Origin: Levilactobacillus tangyuanensis
Lineage (GTDB): Bacteria > Bacillota > Bacilli > Lactobacillales > Lactobacillaceae
Direction of reading: 5' to 3'
DNA length: 64,000 nucleotides
Assembly (NCBI RefSeq): GCF_003946545.1
Contig: NZ_RHOA01000001.1
Coordinates: forward strand, 1-64,000
The notes under the pieces were generated by a model. The model worked only from the letters and a program-made list of their open reading frames with translations. It did not search any database and had not been told where the DNA came from. A program made the translations under genes and the position numbers. Of this stretch, positions 1-9,742 are shown piece by piece (the first letter of the stretch is position 1; the number at the start of each line of letters is the position of its first letter).

Positions 1-99
1 CGCCACAACTTCTATTTGATAACGGCCTGTTCTGGGATTGTCCTCAACGACTGGCTAACTTGTTCTTGCAATTTACGATAATCAATTGGAGGAATACAT

Positions 100-576
100 A
101 TGAAAGTTAAATTTTTGGTAGCAGCAGTCTTGAGCCTGGGCCTTGCCGGAACAGTGACAAGCTTTGGCCAACCGGTCAACGCCGCAGCGAAGTCGAAACG
201 GATGACATACTACAAGACGATGCCCAAGGCTTTACGCGGGACTTGGCAAGAGAAGAGTTACTCTAAGTACAAGAAGGGCATCAAGGTTAGATGGACGTAC
301 ACTTTCAAGAAAAACTCTTACTCCATGAGAATGGATTTTAAGGGTGGTCATAAGAAGTCCAAGACCATTAATTTTTCTAAAAAGGAAATTGGTGGCATGA
401 ACTATGATCGTAAATATAAAGAGTATAATGTCTATCCTGGTGGGTCATCGATTCCCAAGAGTAAGCTACCTTATGCCGCTTACCTGACGTTCACCGCTGG
501 CAAGCACAACGGTAAGAAGGCACTGGGACAACATGCCATCGCCGATGACAAGATTTTCTATTTTTACCGCAAATAA
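100..576 (+). CDS. Small secreted basic protein, PKALRGTW family (copy 1)
   Basis: A 158-residue exported protein of unknown function. Residues 1-29 form a signal peptide (FLVAAVLSLGLAG core, cleavage near VNA|AA). The mature part opens with MPKALRGTW and is dominated by Lys, Arg and Tyr, for example KGGHKKSKTINFSKK, so its predicted charge is strongly positive. There is no LPXTG or C-terminal membrane segment, so it is probably released or held at the wall by charge. The ATG follows GGAGG at 88-92. A closely similar tandem copy lies at 924-1400, and more distant members with the same motif occur at 28275, 41437 and 49213. I do not recognise a named family. Confidence 0.8.
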   Translation: MKVKFLVAAVLSLGLAGTVTSFGQPVNAAAKSKRMTYYKTMPKALRGTWQEKSYSKYKKGIKVRWTYTFKKNSYSMRMDFKGGHKKSKTINFSKKEIGGMNYDRKYKEYNVYPGGSSIPKSKLPYAAYLTFTAGKHNGKKALGQHAIADDKIFYFYRK

Positions 577-630
577 GCAATCGTCGCTAGGTTGGCTTAT
601 CAATAAGTCTGGCGTACTTTAGCGACTTAC

Positions 631-668
631 GAGAGGTCGTCCCAAATTATTGGGCGGCCTCTTTATTG
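631..668 (+). terminator. Intrinsic terminator after first secreted protein
   Basis: GAGAGGTCGTCCCA pairs with TGGGCGGCCTC (one imperfect position) and is followed by TTTATTG. It sits 55 bases after the stop codon. Confidence 0.75.
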
Positions 669-923
669 TTCTTAGGCGACGAATTTATAATTGAAGGCAT
701 CGCTCTTAGGATATTAGAAGAAGACTCACAGTCTGGGGCCTTGGAAATCGAATCACCACAACGCTACTACGAGGTGGAGGCAGACGATGAGCCGGGGAGC
801 ACCATAAGCAACCGGTTCAACAATGCCACAATCGACAAATATTTATGTATTCCGATGGTTAACATGGTGCTATACTTATGAGGTAATTGATGGTTTAAAT
901 GATAATCAATCGGAGGCGTACAT
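669..923. other. Intergenic stretch between the tandem copies, no convincing gene
   Basis: A 71-codon open frame starting at a TTG inside the terminator tail crosses this region but has no ribosome binding site. The last 20 bases before the second copy (GATAATCAATCGGAGG) repeat those before the first copy, so the duplication included the translation signal. Confidence 0.5.
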
Positions 924-1400
924 ATGAAAGTTAAATTTTTGGTAGCGGCAGTCTTGAGCTTGGGGCTTGCCGGCGCAGCGACAAGCTTTGGCCAACCGGT
1001 CAACGCCGCAGCGAAAGCAAAGCGGGTGACGTATTACAAGACGATGCCTAAGGCTCTGCGAGGAACCTGGCAAGAAAAGAATTACTCGAAGTTCAAGAAG
1101 GGTATCAAGGTTAGATGGACCTACTCCTTCAAGAAGAATTCCTATTCTATGAGAATGGACTTTAAGGGTGGTCATAAGAAGTCTAAGACCATTAATTTTT
1201 CTAAAAAGGAAATTGGTGGTATGTTCTATGATCACAAGTACAATCGGTACAGCATCTATCCTGAAACGCCCAATCTGCCTAAGAGCAAACTGCCTTATGC
1301 GGCGTTCATGACGTTTACCGCTGGCAAGCACAATGGTAAACAGGCACTGGGACAGCATGGCATGGCCGACGATCACTTGCTGTACTTCTACCGCAAATAA
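924..1400 (+). CDS. Small secreted basic protein, PKALRGTW family (copy 2)
   Basis: This is a tandem paralogue of the gene at 100-576. It has the same length (158 residues), an almost identical signal peptide and the same MPKALRGTW opening after the cleavage site. Differences cluster in the last third, where YDHKYNRYSIYPETPN replaces the equivalent stretch of copy 1. The ATG follows CGGAGG at 911-916. The central block with KSKTINFSKKEIGG is unchanged, which suggests it is the constrained part. Function unknown; exported and very basic. The pair probably arose by local duplication of an 824-base unit. Confidence 0.8.
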   Translation: MKVKFLVAAVLSLGLAGAATSFGQPVNAAAKAKRVTYYKTMPKALRGTWQEKNYSKFKKGIKVRWTYSFKKNSYSMRMDFKGGHKKSKTINFSKKEIGGMFYDHKYNRYSIYPETPNLPKSKLPYAAFMTFTAGKHNGKQALGQHGMADDHLLYFYRK

Positions 1401-1442
1401 ATAATTACAGATAATTTGATACAAGCTCAAGATTAATTGATT

Positions 1443-1484
1443 AACGGGACGACAAACAGATTTTATGTTTGTCGTCCCGTTTGT
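1443..1484 (+). terminator. Strong intrinsic terminator
   Basis: ACGGGACGACAAACA and TGTTTGTCGTCCCGT form a 15-bp perfect stem followed by TTGTTATT. Confidence 0.9.
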
Positions 1485-1683
1485 TATTGAGGATAGATGT
1501 CGAAATTATCGTAGCGTATACAGACTTTTTTGACTAGATATTACCCCTTTTCCAGGTGTAGATGTGCTACACTATGACCGTTGAATAAAACAATGATGGA
1601 TAGTGATAATTCTAGTGGTTACTTTGATTTGGTGGCTATAGAAGCATAGGGAGATCCGGAACATACTAGGAGGAATATCGCTC

Positions 1684-3539
1684 ATGAAACGAAGCGTGCT
1701 GGGGCTGGCAGTCGTAGCGGGAGTGGCTTTTTGTGGTGTTCAGGTATCGGGAACGGTGCCCATATTTTCAATGATTGGAACAGAGGTCGTTGCCCATGCA
1801 TCGGATGCAACAACGGTTGTCGATTCCGATCCGGGGTCAACAGAAAAGTCTGAGTTAGGGACTTGCCATGGAAATTAACGGCAGATGGCGTTCTGCATGT
1901 TGGAAGTGGTGAGTTGCCGGCAGCTACGAAGCCATATAGTAATTATGAGACACCCTTTTTCTATATTCAGGTTCGAGAAGGCGGCGACCACAATAACTAT
2001 GAATTTAATACGATATCATTTGATGGTAAAGTCACAACACCTAAGAATGCATCATTTATGTTTGCTAATTTTTTGACGAGTACCCCGCCGCAGATTAGAA
2101 ATTGGCAAAACGTGGATACTAGCAATTCGACCAACTTTGCTTTTATGTTTTTGGATAGTGGGCAGGATACGGTTGATGTATCCAAATTTAACACGAGTAA
2201 GGCAACGGACATGCATGGCATGTTTAGCAGTACGCCTCTTGTTACCGGCTATGAGAATCTGGATACAAGTCACGTTACGGATATGAGTAGCATGTTTGAT
2301 GGTTATGGTGATGAAGATAAGCCAGCTTCTTTGGATTTATCGAAATTTAATGTTGGCAACGTAAGCGCGGCTGAATCGACGACGCAATTTGGGCAAATCA
2401 TACATGGTTCAAGTGGGTTCTATAGAATGTTTAATGATGTTCAAGTTAAAAATCTTAATATTGGTAATTGGAAACCCAGCGTGCCGCTAACCAATATGTT
2501 TGATGGCTCTTATGCATCCCAAATAAGTAGGCTCACAGTAAGTCCGCAGGACAACTTAACTGATTCAGCGTTACCCGAGTTGGACACGGTTAATAACCCT
2601 GATTTGGCTGGGTATACTGGAAAATGGGAAAGCATTAACGATCAATACTTAAAGCCCAATGATCAAAGTAAAACCACGTACACGTCGGCTGAGCTGATCA
2701 GCAAGTACGATGGGAGCACAGCGCCAGCTGGCAATCAAACGTATCAATGGGAACCAGCAGTCACGCCAGGTAATCCAGTGACGATTCATTACGTGGACCA
2801 AGATGGCAAGCCGATTCAGGCCGACGGGCAGCTGCCCGGTGCGTTAGGGGATAGCTACATTGTTAAGCCGACTGCCATTAAGGGGTATCAATATGTTAAG
2901 GCTACTGCGGGCTCGCTGGCGGGGACGTTTACGGCCGATCCGCAGAGCGTCACCCTGTCCTATAAGGTAGCGCCAGTAACGCCGGCCGGTAATGGCACCG
3001 GCACGTCGACCAGTGAGTCGTCCAGCTCGAGTGATAGCTCTTCGACTAACGCTAAGAAGCAGCCAGTCGTCATCGCCGACAAGGACCGGGCAATCACGGC
3101 GGTTAAGAAGATCGGCTTCTATAGAACGCCAAACTTTAGTAAGAAGACCCGGCAATACGTCTACGCCAAGCAGAACCGGTCGATGCGGCCACAGTTTGTG
3201 ATTACGGGCGTGGCACACGCCAAGAACGGCGTTAAGCGGTACCTGGTTCGGGATGTGACGACTGGCTCCAAACGATACGGCAAGACTGGCTATATCACGG
3301 CCAAGCAGGCTTTTACGGTTCACACGTACTATCAGCATAATCCTAGGCGCGTCAAAGTCATCTTGGCCACGAATGCCTATCGGGATAAGGCACTTAAGCA
3401 TCAAGCCAAACACTTGAAGCGCGGAGCGGTCTTGCAGGTTAAAAAGATCGTGCGGTATCATTTAACGACGCGGTTGGAGCTCGTTGACGGCAGCTTCGTT
3501 ACGAGTAATAAAACCCACGTGATTGAACAATCGAAGTAG
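1684..3539 (+). pseudogene. BspA-like (DUF285) MucBP surface protein, frameshifted
   Basis: Two overlapping frames make up one surface protein. The first (1684-1878) gives a signal peptide (MKRSVLGLAVVAGVAFCG) and ends LGTCHGN. The second (from about 1863) resumes with PWKLTADGVLHVGSGEL. BspA-type proteins usually read GTCPW at this point, so one C appears to be missing from the run at about 1866-1867. Downstream are DUF285 repeats with MF and F-D-T-S motifs (about 2050-2500), one MucBP domain (about 2776-2970), a Ser/Thr linker, and a C-terminal basic repeat region resembling DUF5776 wall-binding domains. No LPXTG is present. It may be a true pseudogene, a phase-variable locus or a base-calling error. 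Confidence 0.75.
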
Positions 3540-3560
3540 TGGTCAATTTGATGGAAACCA

Positions 3561-3597
3561 AAGAGAGGGATGCTCATACGAGCATCCCTTCTTTTTA
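3561..3597 (+). terminator. Intrinsic terminator
   Basis: AGGGATGCTC / GAGCATCCCT with a 4-base loop, followed by TCTTTTTA. Confidence 0.9.
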
Positions 3598-4043
3598 TGT
3601 CGGCCAGCACGTAGCTACAGAAAAAGCTGCGTCCCAACGAATGACTCTTCTATAGTAGAAACCACTTCTAAACCAATACGGTAATGAGCGAGATGATCAC
3701 CCTAAATGCTCGCTACAACCTGGTCAAAACATCAACAGCAATAGCTTATCTTCAAAAACTTTGCCACCAATTTTTTCGTATGGAATTGGTCACCAGCATC
3801 GGCCAGACCTAGCCGCCATCCAACCAAATCCTTGTCAAATCAACGTTTTAACGCCGCCGGATGCCCATAACACCTCAACTAATTTAACCCAAACCACAAT
3901 CGTTTTACTATGTAACACAACAATAGACTTAATGTTATTAGTATTTACATATAGTATTCATAAATAATTCACATTTCGTTGTTATTCTTAAATCACTGAA
4001 GAAGAGACGACTCGCAACCCGCTTTGATATGGAGGTGTCCCCC
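3598..4043. other. Gene-free region upstream of the pilus operon
   Basis: About 450 bases with no supported gene. The right half (3890-4000) is AT-rich and should hold the pilus promoter; the TTTACA...TATAGTATT region around 3945-3960 is the best candidate, but no box pair is convincing. A 68-codon frame at 3761-3967 lacks a ribosome binding site. Confidence 0.5.
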
Positions 4044-6605
4044 ATGAAAAAATGGCTACGAATCATTTTAATCATCACTTGCCTCATTGGCGTGACTTCA
4101 CTACTGGGTCAGGCTAAGAAGTGCAAGACAATCATTCAATCAGCTGCTATCCATGACCAAAGCGGTAGAGTTGTTGAAAGCATCCCAAGTCACCAACCAC
4201 AGGAAGTACAAATGGCGTTAACACTTGACCTTCCTGCTGGCGACACGGTGATTGCACTGGCAGACCAGGACCAAGCAGAATTTGTTCCTGGCGAAATCAC
4301 TGAATTAGAGGCAGCTGAAGGCATCACGGCCGAAGTTGACCAGCAGAAACAATTAAAGCTGAACAACAGCCAGGACAAGGCACAACAGGTTGAACTCCTG
4401 GTGCCAATCAAGTTGGCTAACCCACTACTTATCAGCGACCTAGAACTGAAGTTACTGGTAGTCGACAAATCAGAAAAATTCAAGCTTGCTAAAGTTGCGG
4501 TGACTTCCGAAGAAGACGAAGACGCTGAAGAAGCAGCGAAGGAATCCTCAAAGGTGAGTAGCAGCGACGACAGCAAGGACCAAAACAGCAGCAACGACAA
4601 TGACGCCGTAACTTCCAGCTCACAGTCAGGCACACAGCCTTCCGCAAGCCCACGGGTAAAGAAGGCCGAAACTGACAACAGCGACCAGGCAACTGAACCA
4701 GCTAAGGAAGAAGCGGTAAAGCAACCTGAAACGAAGGCGTCAAAGGTGGCAACGCCACAATTTCCATCCGGCGCAGGCATCAACGTTCACCGGGCACAAG
4801 TCCAGGTGGGCAGCTGGTCAGACAGCCTCATCGTTGGCGGTTCACTGCTAGCCAAAGACAACGTGAAGCTTCACGAAAAAGTGTACGATGGCGTAAGCAT
4901 CACGTCGGGCGGATACTACGTCCCTAACAGCTTTGAAGACCGTTACCACGTTTCATACATGAGAAAGGGCGATATCGACGGCCCACCAGCTGGCGAAAAA
5001 GCATACGCAGTAGCGGTTTCCGGTAAGCCAGAAGAAGACAAAGACGACGACATCTACGTTTACTACAGCAACGTTGGGGCATACACGGACTCCGCATCGG
5101 CTGACACGCCGACGGAACCAATGGGCGCCATCGTTAAAATCTCAAACATCAAATACCACAAAAAGATTACTGGTAAAGATGAAGACGGCAAGGCCTTCAT
5201 CGACTTTTCCAACAATTTCTACTCCGGCATGGTATACAACGGCATCGAGACGCTTGACATGGACGTAACGTTCACGACGAGTGACTGGAGCCAGGCGCTG
5301 GTGTTCCCAGATCTCGACATTAATGGCGACGCTCGGAGCTACTTCACTTTCGGTTCGCTAAACGGGAACAAGCCCTTTGAACACGAATGGGCAGGTAGCC
5401 GGTTAGAGCTTCCAGGGAAAGTGGCACCAGGGGCTAAGATCACTTACCGCGGAGAAGGTTGGTATGAAGGAACTGGCGTTGGTGTTACGAACAAAGAAAC
5501 TTACGATGGCAAAGATGGTCCGGCAGACTGGGGTGACTACCTTGGGTCCAGCGACTACGAGCTGGGCGCGGTATCCTTCCCGCTGGTTGGTCAAGACCAA
5601 CTATTCAAGTTAAAGAGTGAGTCCGGCTTCACTTGGCAGTCCTTCTCCAGCGGCTACGTAATGCCACTGGAACCAGAAGCACCGCAGAAACGGGTTCACC
5701 GGACTGAAGAAGTTGGACTGGACAATAACAACTTAGATGGCGTGACGGTTGACCGTGACAATGACAACCACAACGTTCTGTACTACACGATTTACCAGAA
5801 GACTTACAGCATTCCAAACGACTCCATTGCTAAGCCAAACGCGATTACGTTACGCGACCAGTTACCAGCTGGCTTAAAGTTTGACAAGGACGATGTTGAA
5901 CTGTTCAACACGGACGGCAAGCGGATTCCACTGAAAGGTCCAATGACTGGCGACATCAAAATCTCAGACGACGGCAAGCTGACTTACAAGTTCTCCGAAA
6001 AGGAAATCGAAGCCCTAACGTTTGACGGCAAGTCCTTTGCCATCCGGATCAAGACGACGATTATTGACGACAACTTCGTTGGAACTTTCAAGAACCGGGC
6101 GAGTGTAACGTTTAACTCCGGCAAGGGCTACACTTGGCGCAAGCGCACGAACGAGGTGGTAACGCACTTCAAGCGGGGCACTTACCAATTCCAGAAGGTT
6201 GACGGCACGACTGGCAAGGCCCTCGCTAACGCTGAGTTCGTGATTCAAAACGCTAAGGGCCAATACCTGACTTTCAACAGCAACGGCCTGATGACGGGCT
6301 TGGTAGACCGCCAGAGCAAGGCAACGACGCTGGCGGGTGACGACAACGGTCACTTCAAGGTGACGGGTCTCCCTCACGGCGACTACAAGCTCATCGAAAC
6401 GAAAGCACCAGACGGCTACGTAAATGGCGGCACGCATGACTTCACGGTTTCTAACCAGGCTCAAGCGACGCCAGCCAAGATTCAAAATGACCCATACAGC
6501 CTCCCCGTAACTGGGGGCCACGGCATCATCTGGGTAATTGTTGCAGGGCTCATACTCGTCCTATCGTCTCTCGCCATTTGGCGTGCACACCCTAGAGGAG
6601 GATAA
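4044..6605 (+). CDS. LPVTG-anchored pilus adhesin / ancillary pilin
   Basis: A large wall-anchored protein, first gene of a pilus operon. It has an N-terminal signal segment (KKWLRIILIITCLIGV), a Ser/Asp/Glu/Lys-rich linker (about residues 150-235), and a long unrecognised region that is probably the binding head. Then come a fimbrial D2-like isopeptide domain (about 555-710) and a SpaA/CnaB-type domain (about 712-818) with FQKVD and an E-box, LIETKAPDGY. It ends with LPVTGG at about residue 820, a hydrophobic helix and Arg/His residues. Start at 4044, because GGAGGTG at 4031-4037 is a good ribosome site for it; the upstream in-frame ATG at 4029 overlaps that site. The next gene starts 3 bases after the stop. 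Confidence 0.85.
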   Translation: MKKWLRIILIITCLIGVTSLLGQAKKCKTIIQSAAIHDQSGRVVESIPSHQPQEVQMALTLDLPAGDTVIALADQDQAEFVPGEITELEAAEGITAEVDQQKQLKLNNSQDKAQQVELLVPIKLANPLLISDLELKLLVVDKSEKFKLAKVAVTSEEDEDAEEAAKESSKVSSSDDSKDQNSSNDNDAVTSSSQSGTQPSASPRVKKAETDNSDQATEPAKEEAVKQPETKASKVATPQFPSGAGINVHRAQVQVGSWSDSLIVGGSLLAKDNVKLHEKVYDGVSITSGGYYVPNSFEDRYHVSYMRKGDIDGPPAGEKAYAVAVSGKPEEDKDDDIYVYYSNVGAYTDSASADTPTEPMGAIVKISNIKYHKKITGKDEDGKAFIDFSNNFYSGMVYNGIETLDMDVTFTTSDWSQALVFPDLDINGDARSYFTFGSLNGNKPFEHEWAGSRLELPGKVAPGAKITYRGEGWYEGTGVGVTNKETYDGKDGPADWGDYLGSSDYELGAVSFPLVGQDQLFKLKSESGFTWQSFSSGYVMPLEPEAPQKRVHRTEEVGLDNNNLDGVTVDRDNDNHNVLYYTIYQKTYSIPNDSIAKPNAITLRDQLPAGLKFDKDDVELFNTDGKRIPLKGPMTGDIKISDDGKLTYKFSEKEIEALTFDGKSFAIRIKTTIIDDNFVGTFKNRASVTFNSGKGYTWRKRTNEVVTHFKRGTYQFQKVDGTTGKALANAEFVIQNAKGQYLTFNSNGLMTGLVDRQSKATTLAGDDNGHFKVTGLPHGDYKLIETKAPDGYVNGGTHDFTVSNQAQATPAKIQNDPYSLPVTGGHGIIWVIVAGLILVLSSLAIWRAHPRGG

Positions 6606-6608
6606 CCC

Positions 6609-8048
6609 ATGAAATTAACGACTTTACGCCAACTGGCAGTGACCGTTCTGGTCGCCTGCGGCATGACATTTAGCGGCCCAGCAGCGGCCCAAGCGAGCAG
6701 CTCGGCACCGGAAACGGTGACGATGAAGCTGCACAAGTTAGACAACCAGTCGACGCAAACGATTAAAAACACTGGGGAAGAAATGGCCCTCCTGGATGGC
6801 ATGACACCTTACGACCCGAGTAAATTCGGTGATGTGAGCTACAGCGTTTATGACCTGACGGACCTATTCGCCAAGCGCGGGATTGAAAGTGGCAAGGTCA
6901 CTGACGATGAATTCACGGCGGCTCGTGACCAGCTGATTAATGACATCACGAACGGCAAGACGGAACCAGAAGATGTGCTCGAGGCGCAAAAAGACTTCGT
7001 GGCGGCTAACGACCTGAAGGCCATCCGGACGGAAAAATTAACTGGCCAGAACAGTAGCCTGGTTTTCCCAGGACTAAACAATCGGGGCTTCTACCTGATT
7101 ATGGAAACGGCCGCACCGGAGCACCATTTGACAGGTGTGTCGGCGCCCATGATTGTGGCGCTACCACTGAACGACAAGGACACGATTCACCTCTACCCAA
7201 AGAACCTGGTTGCCCGGGATGTTGACCCCGAGATTCACAAGGTGGGGATCGACCCAGCAGACCCAACGAGCGACACACACGTGGCCCTGAACGAGGTTAA
7301 GTTCACGCTGAAACGGGCGGACGGTTTAGGGGAAATCAAGACGTTGGTGACTGACAAGAACGGCGACATCGAATTCGGTGGCTTAGAAGTTGGCACGTTG
7401 TATGTGTTAACGGAAGCGTCCATCTCGCGGTACCCATGGTACAACCAGGCGGATGTTAAGGACGGCAAGATTTCTTTATCATTCATGGTCGACAAGACGG
7501 GCAAGGTTTATCCAAAGGACATGCAACCGAACAAAGACTACTTCAAGATTGACGGCACGCGGATTGGGATTCTGAATCACCTGATTCTAGGCGGCGCGGA
7601 ATTCAAGAAGGTTGATGCGCAGACGGACAAGGGTCTGGCGGGTGCGAAGTTTAAGGTCCAGAAGATTGACCACACTGGCAAGATTTTCTGGGCAGTATTC
7701 CAAGACAAGACTTTTGTTAAATGGGTAACGGACAAGGACCAAGCAACGGCATTAACTTCCGGGGACGACGGCAAATTTGACTTCACGGGCGTGCCTTACG
7801 TGTACGACAAGCGCAAGGGCAAGGTCACTTACAACCTGATCGAAACGCAAGCGCCGGTGGGCTACGCACCGTTGAAGAAGGCCACAACGTTTGAAATCAA
7901 TGACAAGACTGAACTCAAGACGATTCAAAACGAGCGTCATGCGCTCCCAGTTACTGGGGGAATGGGAATCTGGCTGTTTATCCTCATCGGGATGCTCCTG
8001 ATGGGTGGGGCCGGTTACCTGTACCGTCGGCAACGGAACGCCGCGTAA
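6609..8048 (+). CDS. LPVTG major (backbone) pilin
   Basis: A 479-residue pilin subunit. It has a signal peptide (cleavage near AQA|SS), and LYPKN at residues 195-199 matches the pilin motif whose lysine (K198) is used by class C sortases to join subunits. Two SpaA/CnaB-like domains follow, around 208-325 and 335-440; the second has FKKVD and the E-box LIETQAPVGY. It ends with LPVTGG at about 446, a membrane helix and YRRQRNAA. Pilin motif plus sorting signal make it the polymerising backbone. It lies between the adhesin and the sortases, so subunit and enzyme are co-expressed. Confidence 0.9.
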   Translation: MKLTTLRQLAVTVLVACGMTFSGPAAAQASSSAPETVTMKLHKLDNQSTQTIKNTGEEMALLDGMTPYDPSKFGDVSYSVYDLTDLFAKRGIESGKVTDDEFTAARDQLINDITNGKTEPEDVLEAQKDFVAANDLKAIRTEKLTGQNSSLVFPGLNNRGFYLIMETAAPEHHLTGVSAPMIVALPLNDKDTIHLYPKNLVARDVDPEIHKVGIDPADPTSDTHVALNEVKFTLKRADGLGEIKTLVTDKNGDIEFGGLEVGTLYVLTEASISRYPWYNQADVKDGKISLSFMVDKTGKVYPKDMQPNKDYFKIDGTRIGILNHLILGGAEFKKVDAQTDKGLAGAKFKVQKIDHTGKIFWAVFQDKTFVKWVTDKDQATALTSGDDGKFDFTGVPYVYDKRKGKVTYNLIETQAPVGYAPLKKATTFEINDKTELKTIQNERHALPVTGGMGIWLFILIGMLLMGGAGYLYRRQRNAA

Positions 8049-8079
8049 CTTAGACAATTAAAGAAAGGGGGACCCCGAC

Positions 8080-8865
8080 ATGCGTAAATGGCTCGTAATC
8101 CTACTATGTTGCTTAGGACTAGGCTTGATTAGTTACCCAGCCGTGAGTAACACGGTAACGGAATGGCGCCAGCAGGGGGTCCTCGATGCGTATAAGGAAC
8201 AATTACGGACGGCGAACACTGCCCAACGCAAGGCGCTACGGCAGGCCTTACAGCGGCAGGAAGCGATTAACCGGACGACGGTGAAAGACCCGTTCAAGGA
8301 AGATTCAGGACAGTTTGTGGACACGACGCCACTGGCCCTGGTGGCGATTCCTAAGATTAACGTGGAGCTCCCGGTCTTTGCGGGAGCCAGCGAAGACGTG
8401 TTACAGAAGTATGCGGGGTTGGTTCGGGGAACGGACGTCCCGCAGGGCAAGCGGAACCAGCACAGTATGATTACGGCCCACCGGGGACTTCCCGGAGCGC
8501 AACTCTTCACCGATTTACCGCGGCTAAAGAGTGGGGATCGATTCTACCTGAAGAATGCCTATGGGCTGATGACGTACGAGGTAACGGACGTGCGAACGGT
8601 GAAGCCGAGTACGCGGCAACTCATTCAGCGCGACGCAGAGATGAATCAAGTGACGCTGATGACCTGTACACCGTATATGATTAATTCACATCGACTACTG
8701 GTGACGGGACAGCGCATTCCAAATGCAACGCAGACGATTCCTAAGGGACAATTTGTCTGGGACTGGTACAAGATTGGGCTGCTAGTGTTAGCGGGTCTGC
8801 TACTCCTCGGTGGGGGATGGGCGGGCTACCGGCGTTACCAACGAGCGAAGGAGGAAGCGAAATGA
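8080..8865 (+). CDS. Class C (pilus-polymerising) sortase
   Basis: A membrane-bound transpeptidase expected to link pilin subunits through their sorting signals. It has an N-terminal membrane anchor (LVILLCCLGLGLISYP). A DPF lid motif (in VKDPFKEDSG) is typical of class C enzymes, where it covers the active site. Catalytic residues are H134 (TAHRG), C196 (TLMTCTPY) and R205 (SHRLLVTG). A second C-terminal membrane helix (GLLVLAGLLLLGGGWAGY) also fits class C. The stop codon overlaps the next start by four bases (ATGA), so the two sortases are translationally coupled. Confidence 0.92.
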   Translation: MRKWLVILLCCLGLGLISYPAVSNTVTEWRQQGVLDAYKEQLRTANTAQRKALRQALQRQEAINRTTVKDPFKEDSGQFVDTTPLALVAIPKINVELPVFAGASEDVLQKYAGLVRGTDVPQGKRNQHSMITAHRGLPGAQLFTDLPRLKSGDRFYLKNAYGLMTYEVTDVRTVKPSTRQLIQRDAEMNQVTLMTCTPYMINSHRLLVTGQRIPNATQTIPKGQFVWDWYKIGLLVLAGLLLLGGGWAGYRRYQRAKEEAK

Positions 8866-9554
8866 CGAATCGTAAACGACTTTTCAAGTTAAGCTCCCTC
8901 TGGCTGTTGGTGATGTTTCTGGTCGGGAGTGGGCTGGTCCTGCTAGCCCTGACGCAAAGTCACTCGGTGTCACGCATGGGTGAAACGGCTATGCGGAAGA
9001 TGACAGTGGAAAGCGTGCAGCGAGTGACGGAGGCGTCTAAAGGCAAAACAGCCCCGTTCAACTATGCCAAGACTTCCCAGTTGACGCCACTTACGGTTGG
9101 TGGTTACGAAATCAGAGAATTGACTGGACACAGCGGGTACGACGGTGCGGTTGGCCAGCTTCGCGTTCCAGCGGTGGGGGTCAACCTACCGATTGGAATT
9201 GGCGTCAGTAATGCCGTCATGGTTCGTGGCGCAGGAACGCTCAAGGCTGATCAACGGATGGGCCAAGGCAATTACGCGCTAGCGGGCCACTATATGACAT
9301 CGAAACAACTCCTGTTTTCACCGCTGAAGCAGGTTAATCAAGGGGATAGCGTGTATCTGTCGAATGCGAGTCAGGTCTACCGGTACCGGGTAACGCGGGT
9401 GCGAGTGGTCGACCGGCATAAGGTGGACGTTATCGATGATGTGCCAGGGCAGAAGCTAGTGACTCTAGTGACTTGTGCCTCGGCTAAGCGAAGCGAACCT
9501 AACCGGCTGGTGGTCCAGGGACAACTCGTTTCCGTAAAACGAGTGGCCACATGA
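8862..9554 (+). CDS. Second sortase, class A-like
   Basis: A sortase with one N-terminal membrane anchor (LWLLVMFLVGSGLVLLAL) and no C-terminal helix. The catalytic triad is visible as H143 (LAGHYM), C205 (LVTLVTC) and R215 (NRLVVQG). The start is at 8862, overlapping the previous stop as ATGA with AAGGAGG just upstream; a longer frame from 8817 lies inside the class C gene and is unlikely. In a pilus operon a class A-like enzyme would attach finished fibres to the wall, or act on the adhesin. That division of labour is inference. The operon ends at the terminator that follows. Confidence 0.88.
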   Translation: MTNRKRLFKLSSLWLLVMFLVGSGLVLLALTQSHSVSRMGETAMRKMTVESVQRVTEASKGKTAPFNYAKTSQLTPLTVGGYEIRELTGHSGYDGAVGQLRVPAVGVNLPIGIGVSNAVMVRGAGTLKADQRMGQGNYALAGHYMTSKQLLFSPLKQVNQGDSVYLSNASQVYRYRVTRVRVVDRHKVDVIDDVPGQKLVTLVTCASAKRSEPNRLVVQGQLVSVKRVAT

Positions 9555-9580
9555 TGGGCTGGGAAGGGCAGTGTTGAATT

Positions 9581-9623
9581 GAAATCCGGTGACGCCTTGG
9601 AGGGACGTCACCGGATTTTTTTG
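9581..9623 (+). terminator. Terminator of the pilus operon
   Basis: AAATCCGGTGACG pairs with CGTCACCGGATTT, followed by TTTTG. Confidence 0.92.
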
Positions 9624-9742
9624 TTGGGCGGAAATCATTCTCGTGGGGGACTGATCGGCGAGAGGTCTTTCATTGACTGTCACGTTACGTCATGGTTTAG
9701 ACTGAATCATGACGTTAAATCTGAAAGTGGGGTGGCTTATCT

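Noticed and set aside
666-881. 71-residue frame between the tandem secreted proteins
   Set aside because: It starts with TTG inside a terminator tail, has no ribosome site and no recognisable domain.
3761-3967. 68-residue frame before the pilus operon
   Set aside because: No ribosome site and unusual composition; more likely chance in an AT-rich regulatory region.
4190-4783. Long minus-strand frames opposite the pilin and other large genes
   Set aside because: Shadow frames; low complexity or domain-free, and the plus strand has clear domains and signals.
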